From positions 1-64,000 of the forward strand of contig NW_027417489.1 of the NCBI RefSeq assembly GCF_009905375.1: a stretch of DNA of 64,000 nucleotides. Reading direction: 5' to 3'. Under the pieces are notes generated by a model. That model saw nothing but the letters and a program-made list of their open reading frames with translations. It did no database searches and had not been told where the DNA came from. Source of the DNA: Apium graveolens. Taxonomy: Eukaryota; Streptophyta; Magnoliopsida; Apiales; Apiaceae. Below, piece after piece: positions 21,799 through 33,431 of the stretch (its first letter is position 1; each line of letters opens with the position of its first letter). A program made the position numbers and the translations under genes.

Positions 21799-24700
21799 TT
21801 AGGATGAAGAATTGAGCATTCCAATTTCACTCACAAGTCTAGTGAAGGTTGCTTCATCCAAAGGTTTAGTAAAAATGTCAGCTAATTGTTTCTCTGTTGG
21901 AACAAAAATGAGATCAATGGTACCATTTGCAGCATGTTCCCTGATAAAATGGTACCTAACATCAATATGCTTTGTTCTAGAATGATTAACTGGATTAGCT
22001 ACTATAGTATGGCACTAGTATTGTCACACATAATAGGAATTTTGTGTAACACTAGACCATAGTCCATTAGCTGATTTCTAATCCAAAGCACCTGAGCACA
22101 ACAACTTCCAGTAGCTATATATTCAGCCTCAACTGTGGAAGTTGACACATATTGTTGTTTCTTACTATACCAGGACACAAGTCTTTGACCAAGAAATTAA
22201 CAGCTTCCACTAGTACTTTTCCTATCAACCCTGCATCCAGCAAAATCTGCATCTGTGTATCCAACAGCTTCAAAACCAGTTCCCTCAGGATACCATAATC
22301 CCAAGTTTGGAGTTCCCTTTAAGTATCTGAAAATCCTTTTGACAGCCATCAAATGTGATTCCTTTGGATTGGCTTGAAATCTGGCACATAGACAAGTAGC
22401 AAACATGATGTCTGGTCTACTAGCAGTCAAATACAGTAATGATCCAATCATCCCTCTATAGCTTGAAATATCCACACTCTTGTCTTTCTTGTCCTCATCC
22501 AACTTGGTTGCAGTAGACATTGGTGTAGATGCTAGTGAGCTATCCACCATACCAAATTTCTTCAATAAGTCATTCACATATTTGGTTTGGCTAATGAAAA
22601 TACCATCACTTCTTTGACTAACTTGAAGGCCAAGGAAGTAACTCAATTCTCCCATCATGCTCATTTCATACTCACTCTGCATTAGCCTAGAGAATCTTTG
22701 ACAAAGCTTTTCATTTGTAGATCCAAAGATGATATCATCCACATAGATTTGAACTAGGATCATATCTTTACCATGCTTCTTGTAGAAGAGAGTCTTATCA
22801 ATAGTACCTCTGGTAAAACCATGTTTGAGTAGAAATTCTGACAGTGTGTCATACCAGGTTCTTGGTGCCTGTTTCAATCCATATAGAGCCTTAAGTAATT
22901 TGTAAACAAAGTTAGGAAATTCTGGATCTTCAAAGCCAGGTGGCTGTTGCACATAAACTTCTTCTTCTAGTTCACCATTGAGAAAAGCACTCTTGACATC
23001 CATTTGATACACCTTGAAATTTGAGTGTGCAGCAAATGCCAGAAAAAATCTTATTGCTTCTAGTCTTGCAACAGGAGAAAAAGTCTCATCATAGCCAATT
23101 CTCTCTTCTTGTGAGTAGCCTTTAGCAACCAGCCTTGCTTTGTTTCTAGTAACAATTCCATTTTCATCCATTTTGTTCTTGTACACTGACTTAGTTCCAA
23201 TTATGCTTATGTTCTTTAGTGCAGGAACTAATTTCCAAACTTTGTTTCTCTCAAACTGATCCAGCTCCTCCTGCATGGCACATATCCAGTCAGGATCCAT
23301 TAGGGCTTCTTCAGTTTTTTTGGGCTCTACTTGAGATATAAAACATGCATGTAGGCATTCATTAGCAGTTGCACTTCTAGTTCTCACACTAGCTGAGGGA
23401 TCACCAATAATAGCTTCTAGTGTATGACTCTTATCCCACTTTCTGGTGTGTGTCTGTTGACTAGTGCCTTCATCATTTTCTTCAGTATTACCATGACTGT
23501 CATTTCTATTTTCCCCCCCTGAGTTTGTGCCATCAAATTCAGGTGTCTAAAGAGAGCTTTCATTTCCATGATTTTGTTCAGAGGTTTCTTCATTTGTCAC
23601 TTGTTGTGTCACAACTTCATCTTCCTCATCTGAATCACTATCAATGGTTAGATTTCCAAATGCAAGGGCTTCAGCATCATTTTCATCAAGGCATTCCAAG
23701 CCTGGACACTTGTCATCATCAAAAGTCACATCTGTGCTTTCCATAATTTTCTTTTGATCAATCACATAAACTTTATAGGCTATTCTTTCCAATCAATATC
23801 CCAGAAAAATTGCTTCAAAAACTTTAGAATCAAATTTTCCCACATATTCAGAGTTGTCTTTTAGAATGTAACATTTACTTCCAAACACATGTAGATGCTT
23901 CACTGTAGGCTTCCTATTAGACATGATTGAGTAGGGTGATTTTCCATGAGCTTTGTTGATGAGATATCTGTTTTGAGTGTAGCATGCAGTATTAACAGCC
24001 TCTTCCCAAAAACTAGTTGGCAACTGAGCATCTTATAGCAAAGTTCTAGAAGCTTCAACCAATGTTCTATTTTTCCTCTCAACTACTCCATTCTGTTGAG
24101 GTGTTCTAGCTTCTGAAAATTCTTGAACAATGCCTTTGCTTTTGCAGAATTCACTTAATATTGAGTTTCTGAATTCTGTTCCATTATCACTTCTCAATCT
24201 TTTCACACTAACCTTTCCTTCAGCTTGCTTCTCAATTTTCTTGATGTGCTCAATTATAATGTTTGGAGTTTCATCTTTAGAGTACATGAACTCAACCCAA
24301 GTGTATCTTGAAAAATCATCAACCATGACAAGGGCATATTTGTTCCTTGAAATGGACAAGACATTTACTGGCCCAAAGAAGCCCATGTGAATAAGTTGCA
24401 GATGTGCACTTATGGAATTCACAGATTTTGACTTGTGACTTGATCTTTTCATCTTTCCTTTCTGACAAGCTTCACAAACTTCCAGTTGAGTAAATTCTAG
24501 ACTGGGCATGTCTTTCACAAGCTCCTTCTTGACTAAGGTGTTGATTGCTTTGAAATTCAAGTGAGATAGCTTTTTATGCCACAGTTTGCTTTGCTCTTCT
24601 GATGCCTTGGTGTAGAAATAACACTCTCCTTCCTTATTTGTTGAGTTTAAGTCTGTAACAAACAAACTTCCTTTTCTTACTCCCTTAAGAGCAATTTCAC

Positions 24701-25004
24701 CAGTCTTTTTGCTAATAAAAGCATAATCTTCTTTGTTGAAAACAACTTGAAAACCTCTGTCTGCAAATTGACTAACACTTAGGAGATTTACTTCTAATCC
24801 AGCAACTAGTGCTATATCTTCAATGACAACATTTCTAAAAAAAATCTTGCCATATCCCATTGTGAATCCTTTGTTGTTGTCTCCAAAGTTCACCAAAGGG
24901 CCAACCATCTCCTCAAATTGTGATAGCAGGGCCTTATCACCTGTCATATGCCTGGAACATCCACTATCAATGATCCATATGATCTTCTTCCCTTTGCCCT
25001 GCAC
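21799..25004 (-). pseudogene. Element A pol: protease, integrase, reverse transcriptase, RNase H
   Basis: Minus strand: protease IIWIIDSGCSRHMTG at the start, HHCC region with LWHKKLSHLNFKAIN and CEACQKGKMKRSSHK, then integrase core. The first catalytic Asp is Gly (HMGFFGP where HMDLFGP is usual), while the second (LRSDNGTEF) and the Glu (NGVVERKNRT) remain. Stops occur at 24033, 23793, 23547 and 22197. Reverse transcriptase has [17 protein letters not shown] and [10 protein letters not shown]; RNase H has [18 protein letters not shown], then after the stop the AEYIA Glu region and DIFTKPLDE near the end (stop at 21799-21801). Domain order is copia. The enzymes are inactive in this copy. Confidence 0.92.
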
Positions 25005-25014
25005 ACAATGAGGA

Positions 25015-27399
25015 TTAAGCGTGTTTAGCTACCCAAGCTGTGTTGGGCACTTTCTTCTTGTTAACTGATTTTGCAGAAGTAGAATGATAATTTTGAGATA
25101 AAATGGAATTCATAGACTGTTGAGCATTTTCCCTTTCAGATATAGAACCAACTTTTGATTCTATGAGATCAATTCTCAATTTGTCGCAACTCTTCATCAC
25201 TTTCATGTTGCAGGGAATGCAGTCAAACTTGTCACAGAATGAATAGGGATCATTTGCCTTAGCTTCATTGTACTTACAGACTCCTTCAGGTGAATTGCTA
25301 ACAGTCTTTTTACAAAGATTAGTTAGGTGATTCATTGATCCACAATTCTCACACCTCTTTCTAGGAGCATCTGTAACATAAGCAAAATTATTGCTTTTGT
25401 TTATCCCAATCTTTCCATTTCTATTCTTCTTTTTCTTTTTGACCTGTTTAGCTTTAATCTCCTTCACAGGCTCCTTAGTTTCTTGATTGGCTTTTGGTGT
25501 TTCAACAGAGATGGAAGACTGAGTTGTCTCATCATTTTTCTTTTCCTTGTCCTCATCAGCTATCTCCTGTTTGATGATCAACTCTTCTTCACTGAAGTTC
25601 ACTTCACATGCCTTAAACAAATGTGATTCAACTTTCTTCAAAATAATTGGAACATCTTCAGTTTCAGTTGATTTCCCTTTGTCACTGACAGACTTCCTCT
25701 TGTTGTTCAAATCCTCATAATCAAGACCAATGGCAATGTTTGCACATGGCTTATTCTTTTCATGATATTGGCCAATCAAATCAGAAGCATTTCTGAAGGA
25801 TTTCAGCTTCACTTCATTCTTCTCCAGCTTTTCTCTCAATACTGCTTCAATTTCACTTGCACACTTTAATTTGTTCTTTAAGTATGCATTTTCTTGCTTA
25901 GCAGTATCAAGCTCAACCAACAACAATTCAGTCTCTTGTTTTTCACTCTCAAGTTTTTTATTGATCTTTTTCAATCTGCTAACTTCCTCATTTGCAGCAA
26001 CCATGCTTGTATGAATGTGGAACATTTCTGTGCTCATCTTTTCAACAGTTTCCTTATATTGACTCACATTTAAATCAATTGTGGTAAGAGTTGGTACCTG
26101 TGATTTAGATGATGAAGAATCTCCTTGCTCCAAGGCCATGAATGCAGAGTTTCCAAATTCTTCATCTTCATCATTATCTGAATCATCCCAGCTCTTGCCC
26201 TCAACAATATAAGCTTTCCCTTGTTGCTTCTTTAGAAGAGCATCATACTTTGCTTCCAATTCAAGATAGGCTTTGTCTTTCTTTGCCTTTTTGGGTTTCC
26301 TACATTCTGTAGCAAAATGGCCCAACTCATCACAGTTAAAGCACCTTATTTTTTATCTATCAACAGATCCAGTTTTGTAGCCAGTTTTGCTATCAGGAGT
26401 GTACTTCCCTTTTCCTTTCCAGCTGTTGTCTTTGTTGAAGGACTGTCCTTTGCTCTTGAAAAATCTTGGTTTCTTTACTCTAATATTAGAGAATTTTCTA
26501 GCCAAGTAAGCCATTGATTTATCTAGCTCATCAAGCTCATCAAGAATGTAGAACTCATCTTCTTCATCCAATTCCAGTATGATTTGCTCTTCAGTGTCAT
26601 TGACTCTTTTCTCACTGGTAGAAATTGTTGGAGTTGGGGATCTTTGCTCATCATTAGAAGTCTGGCCATCATTCACAATCATTGCACTTGAGCCATCCAT
26701 TACATATCCTTGACCAGCCCTTAATGACTTCTTTTGAATCATTTCAAGTTCATAAGTTTTCAGAACCCGATAGAGCACTTCCAGTGTGATTCTACTTGAA
26801 TCCCTTCCTTCTCTAATTGCAGAGATTTTCTGTTCCAAGTGATCAGGGAGAGTAAGCAAGAACTTCAAATTCACTTCTTCGACATCATAAAATTTATCAT
26901 GAAGCTGCAAGTCATTTATCAGCTTATTAAACCTTTCAAACACATCAGTAATACCCTCCTTTGGTTTAGCCATAAAACCCTCATACTGAGAAATCAATAT
27001 CCTTCTTTGATTTGACCTAACCTCCTCAGTTCCTTCACAAAGTATTTCAATCTTTTCCCAGATCTGTTTAGCAGTGTCACAGTTGACAATGTTATTATAC
27101 ATTACATTGTCAAGTGACTCAATTAGTATCAGTTGCAAAGCACTATCTAGGGAAACTTTCTCTCTTTTAGGTTCAGTATACTCAGAAGGATCCTTGGGAG
27201 CATAATGAGCTGGAATAACCATATCTCCATCTATGGTTTCCTCAACTCTAACTACAGGAGTGAAGGGCCCATTCTTGAGGATACCAATGTAAAGATGATT
27301 GGCCATTCTTATAAACAACAATATTTTCTTTTTCCATAAAGTGTAATTGGCCTTAACAAAGGGAGGAATCTTGATACTACTGATTTGCTGTGTATTCAT
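25015..27399 (-). pseudogene. Element A gag with two zinc knuckles and coiled-coil spacer
   Basis: The likely start is the Met at 27399 (MNTQQISSIKIPPF); the ATG at 27447 overlaps the primer-binding site. The capsid part (about residues 1-260) includes NYTLWKKKILLFI and LQLHDKFYDVEEVNLKFLLTLPDH. An in-frame TAA near 26350 lies just before the first zinc knuckle (CFNCDELGHFATEC). Then follow about 300 residues of Lys/Glu-rich coiled coil and a second knuckle CENCGSMNHLTNLC (near 25350). The end is NTAWVAKHA at 25015; pol begins in another frame 11 bp later. Two widely spaced knuckles are typical of the SIRE-like group. Confidence 0.88.
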
Positions 27400-27434
27400 T
27401 TTTCCAAGATCTAATCTATTTACTTTCAGATTTT

Positions 27435-27446
27435 GCTCTGATACCA
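27435..27446 (-). promoter_or_regulatory. Primer-binding site of element A
   Basis: The minus strand reads TGGTATCAGAGC, a perfect match to the initiator-Met tRNA 3' end, 2 bp from the LTR. Confidence 0.95.
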
Positions 27447-28059
27447 TTTGTTAGGTATGAATACAACACAGAGGGGGGGGGGGGTGAAAGTGTTTTGGCT
27501 TAAATGTTTGACTTTCGATCGACTTAGGCTTTAGCAGTTGGTAGTTGTTAATGATTTAGTAGAATGGATGTTAAACATAAATAGCTGTGCAAATATGTAA
27601 AACAAAGATCTTCAAAACTCACTTAATTTTATATTAAAAATCAAGCAGTGTTTTGCTACAAAATCTCTAAGTTCTTGTTTTAGAACTTAGCTTCTTTCTT
27701 GAGAGAGAACACACAAATTTTCTATTCTGATTGTTCTACTTAACTAGAGGACCAGTGTTAACTTTATAACTCAGTTAACTGCTGGTTTACACAGTTGATA
27801 ATAAACATGCTATTAGCTTTTCTAAACTGTCACTTGTCATTTCTATTTATAGAAAAATAAATCTTCCATTTCTGGCTTAGCATATCTTTAGTATCCCGTG
27901 ATTACTTTAATCTCCTCTGTCAGTTAATCTTTGCCATTGATCTTGCACATCTCTCAAGCTGCTTTTTGTAGACTTGTCAATCTAGCTGTGTGAATTGTTT
28001 ATTGATTTGCAACCTTGGATATTGAACTGTTCTGCAATTCTGTACTTAGAGAAATTTCT

Positions 28060-28535
28060 CCACTTCGAGATCTCCAATTAAGCTGTAGAGAACTCGACAT
28101 CTCGATAGGCATGTTGGCTTGTCGATATTTCTGAAACTTCATTGTTGACTTGACTTATCGACAACTTTGAGTTCTCTAGTGAATTTTGGTTTATCGATAA
28201 CTCAGAGTTCTCTAATGGACTTTAGCTTATCGATAACTCAGAGTTCTCTAATGAATGTATACTTGTCGATATCTCTGAGTTCTCGAATGGGTATCTGACT
28301 TATCGATATCTCCAATAGCAATTCCTGAGTTCTCTACACCCGGTGGATGTTGCTTATCCGTCGGGTAGACATTGCTCATCCGTCGAGTAGATATTGCTCA
28401 TCCGTCGGGTAGACATTGCTCATCTATCGAGTAGATATTGCTCATCCGTCGGGTAGATGTTATTCATCCGTCGGTACTCTCTGGAGCTTAAATGACTTCT
28501 CGATAAGTCATTCTGGAGTTCTCGAATGATTTCTA
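28060..28535 (-). promoter_or_regulatory. Palindromic motif arrays in A's LTR, upstream of TATA (right copy)
   Basis: Same two arrays as at 3060-3545: TCGATAACTC/GAGTTCTC variants, and about six 22-bp units with ATCCGTCGGG or ATCCGTCGAG at 28348-28480. They sit in the U3 side upstream of the TATA box at 27851. Confidence 0.6.
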
Positions 28536-28834
28536 TATAACACTAATTTTGTGACTTGTAGAGATCTTGACTTAGAATGTTTTACACCAAACAAATTTAT
28601 TCAACTCCAAGCTTCTTCATAATTCTTCTGAGGCATGATCTTCTTGATCTTCTTCCAGATAAAATTCTTATGCTTGACACTGTTTAGAGAAAAATGCTCC
28701 AGTATGCTCCATTTATATTTTACAGACATTAAGTGTTACAAGTATGAATTACAGATTAAGGTTACAATATAACTAATCTTAGGGTTGTCAGTATGACTTA
28801 GTCTTGTTATAATACAGGCATGTCTTGCACAACA

Positions 28835-28873
28835 ATCTCCCCTAATTTGTGAGAAGATTGCTTATCACAAATT
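28835..28873 (-). promoter_or_regulatory. Second polypurine tract and hairpin buried inside A's LTR
   Basis: After the LTR-like edge AACA (28831-28834) comes ATCTCCCC, the complement of a polypurine tract (the left copy at 3838 has the full ATCTCCCCC). Then follows a perfect 9-bp stem, AATTTGTGA (28844-28852) with TCACAAATT (28865-28873). This is the layout seen beside the normal 3' LTR in D and F. Confidence 0.75.
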
Positions 28874-28975
28874 CATGCCTGTTAACAAGACTAACCCCAA
28901 GTTAAAGAATGAAAATAAAATAATACAAAAGCTGAAACAACATTTGTACAATGAAAATTTGACAGTATACAATAA

Positions 28976-29203
28976 TTAAGTAAAGACCGAGCTGTCTGAT
29001 TCTTTCTCAATTATGTTCTTAATTTGCACAAGTATTTCCAATTCTTCTAGGATGGGGGTGTCAGTTAGAGCCTCTATTAGTTTCAGCGAATCTGGCTTAG
29101 GATATCTAGCTAACATCCTTATCCTATAACTTGACAAAGAGCCAGCTTTTATATTCAGAAATCTTCCATCCTTTGATATTTTGCTCTTGCCTGCTGCCTT
29201 CAA
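28976..29203 (-). pseudogene. Accessory-ORF C-terminus carried inside A's LTR
   Basis: A 75-residue minus-strand frame reads like the end of a soluble protein (DGRFLNIKAGSLSSYRIRML, then ILEELEILVQIKNIIEKE) and stops about 100 bp before the buried polypurine tract. This is where element D's accessory gene ends relative to its own tract. The left copy of the same sequence is split by element B. No family recognised. Confidence 0.5.
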
Positions 29204-29318
29204 CTCTTCTGATCTTCTAATATACTCAGATCATAGATGTTGATGATATTATTTGCTCCAGTAATCTTTGACATTCTTCTGAGGCATAATTCTTTGACAT
29301 CATCTATTATATATTACA

Positions 29319-29323
29319 CCTAT
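29319..29323. repeat. Target site duplication of element A (right), CCTAT
   Basis: Directly follows the LTR end ATTACA and equals 2452-2456. Confidence 0.93.
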
Positions 29324-30345
29324 CGTCTATCTTGTTAAGTGAATGTTTTTCCCTCTACCGTTCTCTATATTATTCTTGGTTGTTTTTATTAGAGTTGCTC
29401 TTTATAAGTGGCTGACTCTCTAAAAACATTCACTGAACCTTCATTTCATTTGAGATCTGGTTGATATTGTCTATTTAGTTATCAAATTTATAAAATAGCA
29501 TCACAAACACAAGCCAAATATACATACATGAGAAGAATGCTACATGCCAAAGGTAATCAATAAAAGCACCATATTCACTATCTATTTCAGATCTATTTAT
29601 GGTAAAGAGAGTGAGCGAGCCTAAAATCCTATCGCACCCTAATTAAACCCGAGTTTCAAACCCAAATCTGTTATAATATCTCGAAGATTTTGACAGAGAG
29701 AAAGAGCGGAGGAAGAAAGAAAGACTCAAATGAGAGCGGGGTGAGTGTTTTTAACCTTAAATTGATTTCCCCCTTTCGTTTGTACCTGATATATCTAAAA
29801 ATTTCACTTACCGCCTAGCCCAAAATTCAGGCGCACGGCCCAATAATTTTTTTCTCTTTTTTATAGAATTAATTTCTTATTTCATTTTTAAAAATATTAT
29901 TTTTTGTTATATTTAGACATTACAAATTATTACAATAAATATTTTATTTATTAGTAAAACCTTCATAGTTATTAGAGGTTGTTATATTATATAATAAATA
30001 TTTTAGTGATTTAATAATAAATAAAATATATTCATCTTAAATTTATTTAAAAGTTATAAAATATAATTAATTTATTTATTTGGATGACTGTAACTTTGAA
30101 GAAAATTTCATAAAATCTCAATTTAACATCAATTAATTTAAACGAATTATTCGATCATGAGTTAAAATTAAATTTACTTTTTTCACAGTCTATTGTAAAG
30201 CGTTGAGTGTGTGTAACACCTTATTGAGCTATAACAACAAGCTTTTAGCCCTACGTTAACACCCATAAGTATGATGTTGTGTTAGATCCAAAATTTTATA
30301 CCTTTTGTAACATGAGCTAAAACAACACCCATACTGAAATGTTGT

Positions 30346-30657
30346 AAAGTTTATTTGATCAATTACAACAACTTGGACTATAAGTTGTGTTATGTTAAAA
30401 TAGAACTTGTCTTGTTCTAATATAACACCAAATAAATACGGGAGTAAATTATTATGTATACCCTCCGTCCCCGTCATTTGTATGGCGGAGTGAATCCATG
30501 TATATAACTATAAAGTTTATTTGATCAATTACAAGTTTACAACAACTTGGACTATAATTTGTATTATGTTAAAATAGAACTTGTCTTATTCTAATATAAC
30601 ACCAAATAAATACGGGAGTAAATTATAATGTATGCCCTCCATCCCTGTCATTTGTAT
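30346..30657. repeat. Tandem duplication, about 140-bp copies
   Basis: 30346-30483 and 30512-30657 share AAAGTTTATTTGATCAATTA, GTTAAAATAGAACTTGTC and the CCCTCCRTCCC end, with a short insert between them. Each copy ends in a Stowaway-like terminus. Confidence 0.85.
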
Positions 30658-30920
30658 ACAAATGATTTGGATAAATTATTAACTTTGGAGAGATAAGAGC
30701 TCAAGAAAAAGTATAATTTAATCGGAAAATATATAAAGTTGGGTAAAATAATAAGACCAATCAATATTTAATATTTAATAAATAAAGTGAGTGTAGTGGG
30801 AGAAAATAATGGATGTAGTCGATTTTTATATTATTAATTTTTTACTATTTTTAATAAGTTTTAAAATGTATAGAATTGAATGTAACAAAAGTGTATAGAA
30901 ATAAATGAGACATAGGAATT
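30635..30920. mobile_element. Degenerate Stowaway-like MITE
   Basis: The left end, CCCTCCATCCCTGTCATTTG, is partly inverted at the right end (AAATGAGACATAGG, about 30900-30916). Length and AT-rich interior suit Stowaway, but termini and TA duplication are worn. Confidence 0.4.
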
Positions 30921-31110
30921 ACCTCTTATTTCAACATATACTTTAAATTATCAATTATTTTATTAACTATAATTACACGGACAAAAAATAAATTCACAGA
31001 AATACACATGATCATGTATAACGTACCACTTTAGCCTTAAATTGTACTATTACTTTACAAAAAATGAAAATGAAGAGAATATACAGTCCTTACAAAAAAA
31101 AAGAGAATAT

Positions 31111-31282
31111 ATAGTTCACTCACTGATTATAATTAGGTTTAAATTAATGTGTTTGTAATTAAACTTGAAACCTGTGTAATCCTTTCTGTACACATTATAG
31201 TCCACTCACTGATTATAATTAGGTTTAAATTAATGTGTTTGTAATTAAACTTGAAACCTGTGTAATCCTTTATGTACACATT
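31111..31282. repeat. Near-perfect 86-bp tandem duplication
   Basis: 31111-31196 and 31197-31282 are almost identical (ATAGTYCACTCACTGATTAT to GTACACATT), with about two substitutions, so the event is recent. Confidence 0.93.
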
Positions 31283-32014
31283 CGCATCCTTTTTCTGTAC
31301 TCATTTGCATCCTAAATTATGAAATTTCCAAAATTCGTTGGCCGAGGCATCCCTCTTATGATGACTATTTCTTCCGTTACATTCACATTATACTTTTAAA
31401 TATAGATAGGTCATACCATTTTCCCACTCTTCTAACTTTAAATTTATATTTTTCTCAAAAAATTACATTTTTTCTTAACTTTGGTGTCCAAATTAGATAT
31501 ATATAATTCAAGGGGACTGAATGAGTATATAATAAAAGAAAATGTAGTATTGTGTACGTAACTTATAAGTCGGATTTTCAACTTATAAGCGAATAAGTTG
31601 AATATTGGTAACGACGTACTTTTTCTCAACTTATTTTGATTTTTTTGCGTTTTTATCAACTTTCATTTTAAAAAAAATATTTTTAAATATTAATCTAATC
31701 TAAAATTCATGAAATAATATGATCATGTTTAAAAATTATTTATTTTGATATATTTAAATAAAATTTTTTTTGACTTATAAGTGAAATTATCAAAACACTT
31801 ATATAACTTATAAGTATTTATCTACTTATCACTTATAAATAATTTATTTATTTTAAATTATTAGTTACTTATGTTAAGATCTTCCAAACGAACGCTTAAT
31901 TAATCTTTTGACTAACATATGGGCGACTGCAACTTGTGAACTAATGTTGATTACATCGGTACATCCTATATACACCTTAACTTAATATCATATCATGACT
32001 AAGGCTGACTAGCT

Positions 32015-32019
32015 ACAGC
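32015..32019. repeat. Probable target duplication of element E (left), ACAGC
   Basis: ACAGC precedes TGTTAGAAAA. The right side reads ACATC (39410-39414), one mismatch. Confidence 0.6.
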
Positions 32020-33393
32020 TGTTAGAAAATTAGGATTTTAGAGCTTAATTTAATTATGTTCTTGATGTTAATCCTAAAATCTAATGATTGGAAATTGTTC
32101 AATGATATTTGAACTTAAATTTTCATGTATGGTTTTAAGAATTTTCTTAATGAAATCCATATGAAATGAGAGTTGAAAGTAGCTTGGAAAAGCTTGGAAA
32201 ATTTGAGAATGTTTGTCCCACATTGAAATAAATAAAGGGGGTTGTGTGCTTTATATGGTATTACCCACATGAGTAGTATACAACTACTAAGGTGTGTGAT
32301 GGTCCATTGTGTTGTTGTGTGCTTCACGCGCACACACACACGCGCGCGCCCGTCCCGCCACGCACCGCACCGGACCGGGTCGGGTCGAAGGGCGATTTGG
32401 GCGAATGTCTCGGCGTCTCGCGTACGCGAGGCGACCTGGGCGAGGATTTTATTTATTTGAGAATTATTTTAATTCGAATTTATTTATCGGTGATTGGATT
32501 ATTGGGCTGGGTTCTGAAATAGGCTAAGTAGTCTAAATATATTGAACCTGCAAATAATCTGATCTGTAACAAGTTCTGATATTAGAATCAGAACTTAAGA
32601 ACTGATGAATAAAATCAGAACTTAACAAGTTTGATATCAGAATCAGAACTTAAGTACTGATGAGTCGAATCAGAACTTAAGTACTGATGAGTTAAATCAG
32701 AACTTAACTTAAGTTCTGATAATAATGTGGGTGTTAATGTGAAAAGCTGTTACAAATAATTTAAATTCAAAAGCTGATCAGTTTTGATTTTTTCATTAAT
32801 GAATTCAAAATCTGATCAGTTTTTATTTTTTATTAATGAAGCAGTTTAATTCAGACATTAAGTGTGTTGACAGTTTCATTTTTCCTCTCCTATAAATAGA
32901 GGCTAAACTGAATGAATAAAGAAATACAACACACTACATTCTCATCTCTTCTCTTCAACCTCTCTGCATTTCTCTCCCACAAGAACTGAAGTGCTGATAT
33001 TTTCCGGCGACTGAGGTGCTGGTCGAAGTGGAGGTTTTGTTGCTGCTGTTAACATAAACTCCGAGCTGTTTTATCCTGGTGGAGATATTGCGCACATCCC
33101 AAACGCAGCAGGTAGGGGGCAATAATCTCTTCAAGAGCAGCCAGGACTTCGAGCAAGGCCTGGTGACTCAGCTGTAATCATTTTCTTGGCGTTTTGTATC
33201 TGTAAACCTTTATTTCAGTCACTGTTGAAAGCTATGGTTTCGGGTACATCTTTCTTTCTTTCTACGTTATTTCAGTTACTGATTTTGTTTACCTGCATGT
33301 TTTGTTTTGTTAACTGTGGTCTTGGCCTAAACTTGTTAAATTCTTTATACACTTGCCTCTATGTTGCTATATTTGTTAGTGAGATTCTCAACA
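32020..33393 (+). repeat. 5' LTR of element E
   Basis: Runs from TGTTAGAAAATTAGG to GATTCTCAACA; the last few bases are uncertain because the termini allow a small slide. TATA box TATAAATAG at 32891-32899. A CA/CG microsatellite is at about 32329-32350. Confidence 0.9.
32575..32725 (+). promoter_or_regulatory. AAGTTCTGAT / ATCAGAACTT array in E's 5' LTR
   Basis: About eight copies in both orientations, several able to pair (AAGTTCTGATAT with ATCAGAACTT), 170-320 bp upstream of the TATA box. The same array is at 38585-38735 in the other LTR, and a related one is in element F. Confidence 0.65.
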
Positions 33394-33431
33394 TTCTTGA
33401 AGAGATTATTAGTTATTTAGAATTTAGCATA

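Larger units (their letters stand above)
2457..29318 (-). mobile_element. Element A: SIRE-like Ty1/copia retrotransposon, minus strand, with nested insertions
   Basis: Both ends are fixed by LTRs and a perfect 5-bp duplication (CCTAT). On the minus strand the order is 5' LTR (29318-27449), initiator-Met primer-binding site, gag with two zinc knuckles, protease, integrase, reverse transcriptase, RNase H, a small extra gene with its own TATA box, polypurine tract, then 3' LTR. The 3' LTR is split by element B. Without B and C the element is about 12.7 kb, large for copia but usual for the SIRE/Maximus group. Stops and frame breaks in gag and pol, and integrase first Asp changed to Gly, make it inactive. 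Confidence 0.93.
27449..29318 (-). repeat. Right (5') LTR of element A, 1870 bp, composite
   Basis: It runs from TGTTAGG (27449) to ATTACA (29318), followed by CCTAT. Inside it 27449-28834 already forms a complete TGTT...AACA LTR. The outer 484 bp hold a polypurine tract, a hairpin and an accessory-ORF end. A TATA box (minus, TATAAATAG) is at 27851-27843. Motif arrays lie at 28060-28535. Confidence 0.92.
29324..32014. other. AT-rich spacer without a recognised gene
   Basis: The first about 130 bp should continue the gypsy relic interrupted by element A. At 29590-29750 lies a purine-rich stretch (GACAGAGAGAAAGAGCGGAGG) that could be an old 5' UTR, but no frame supports a protein. The rest holds the two tandem duplications and the MITE listed separately. 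Confidence 0.6.

Noticed and set aside
24980..25060. Spliced mini-intron at the gag-pol junction
   Set aside because: Removing GT...AG would restore frame in both A and D, but 34-38 bp is too short for a usual plant intron. Kept only as a note in the findings.
29590..29760. First exon of a host gene
   Set aside because: A purine-rich leader-like stretch and GGTGAG donor-like word are present, but there is no supporting frame or promoter.
32242..32527. Open frames at the start of E's LTR (repeated at 38248-38542)
   Set aside because: They lie in U3 of an LTR, overlap in three frames and follow the CA/CG repeat; no protein features.
33186..33431. Hydrophobic N-terminal extension of E's gag frame
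   Set aside because: It is LTR sequence read in frame upstream of the true ATG at 33432. The same stretch in the 3' LTR is not joined to gag, so it is not a signal peptide.
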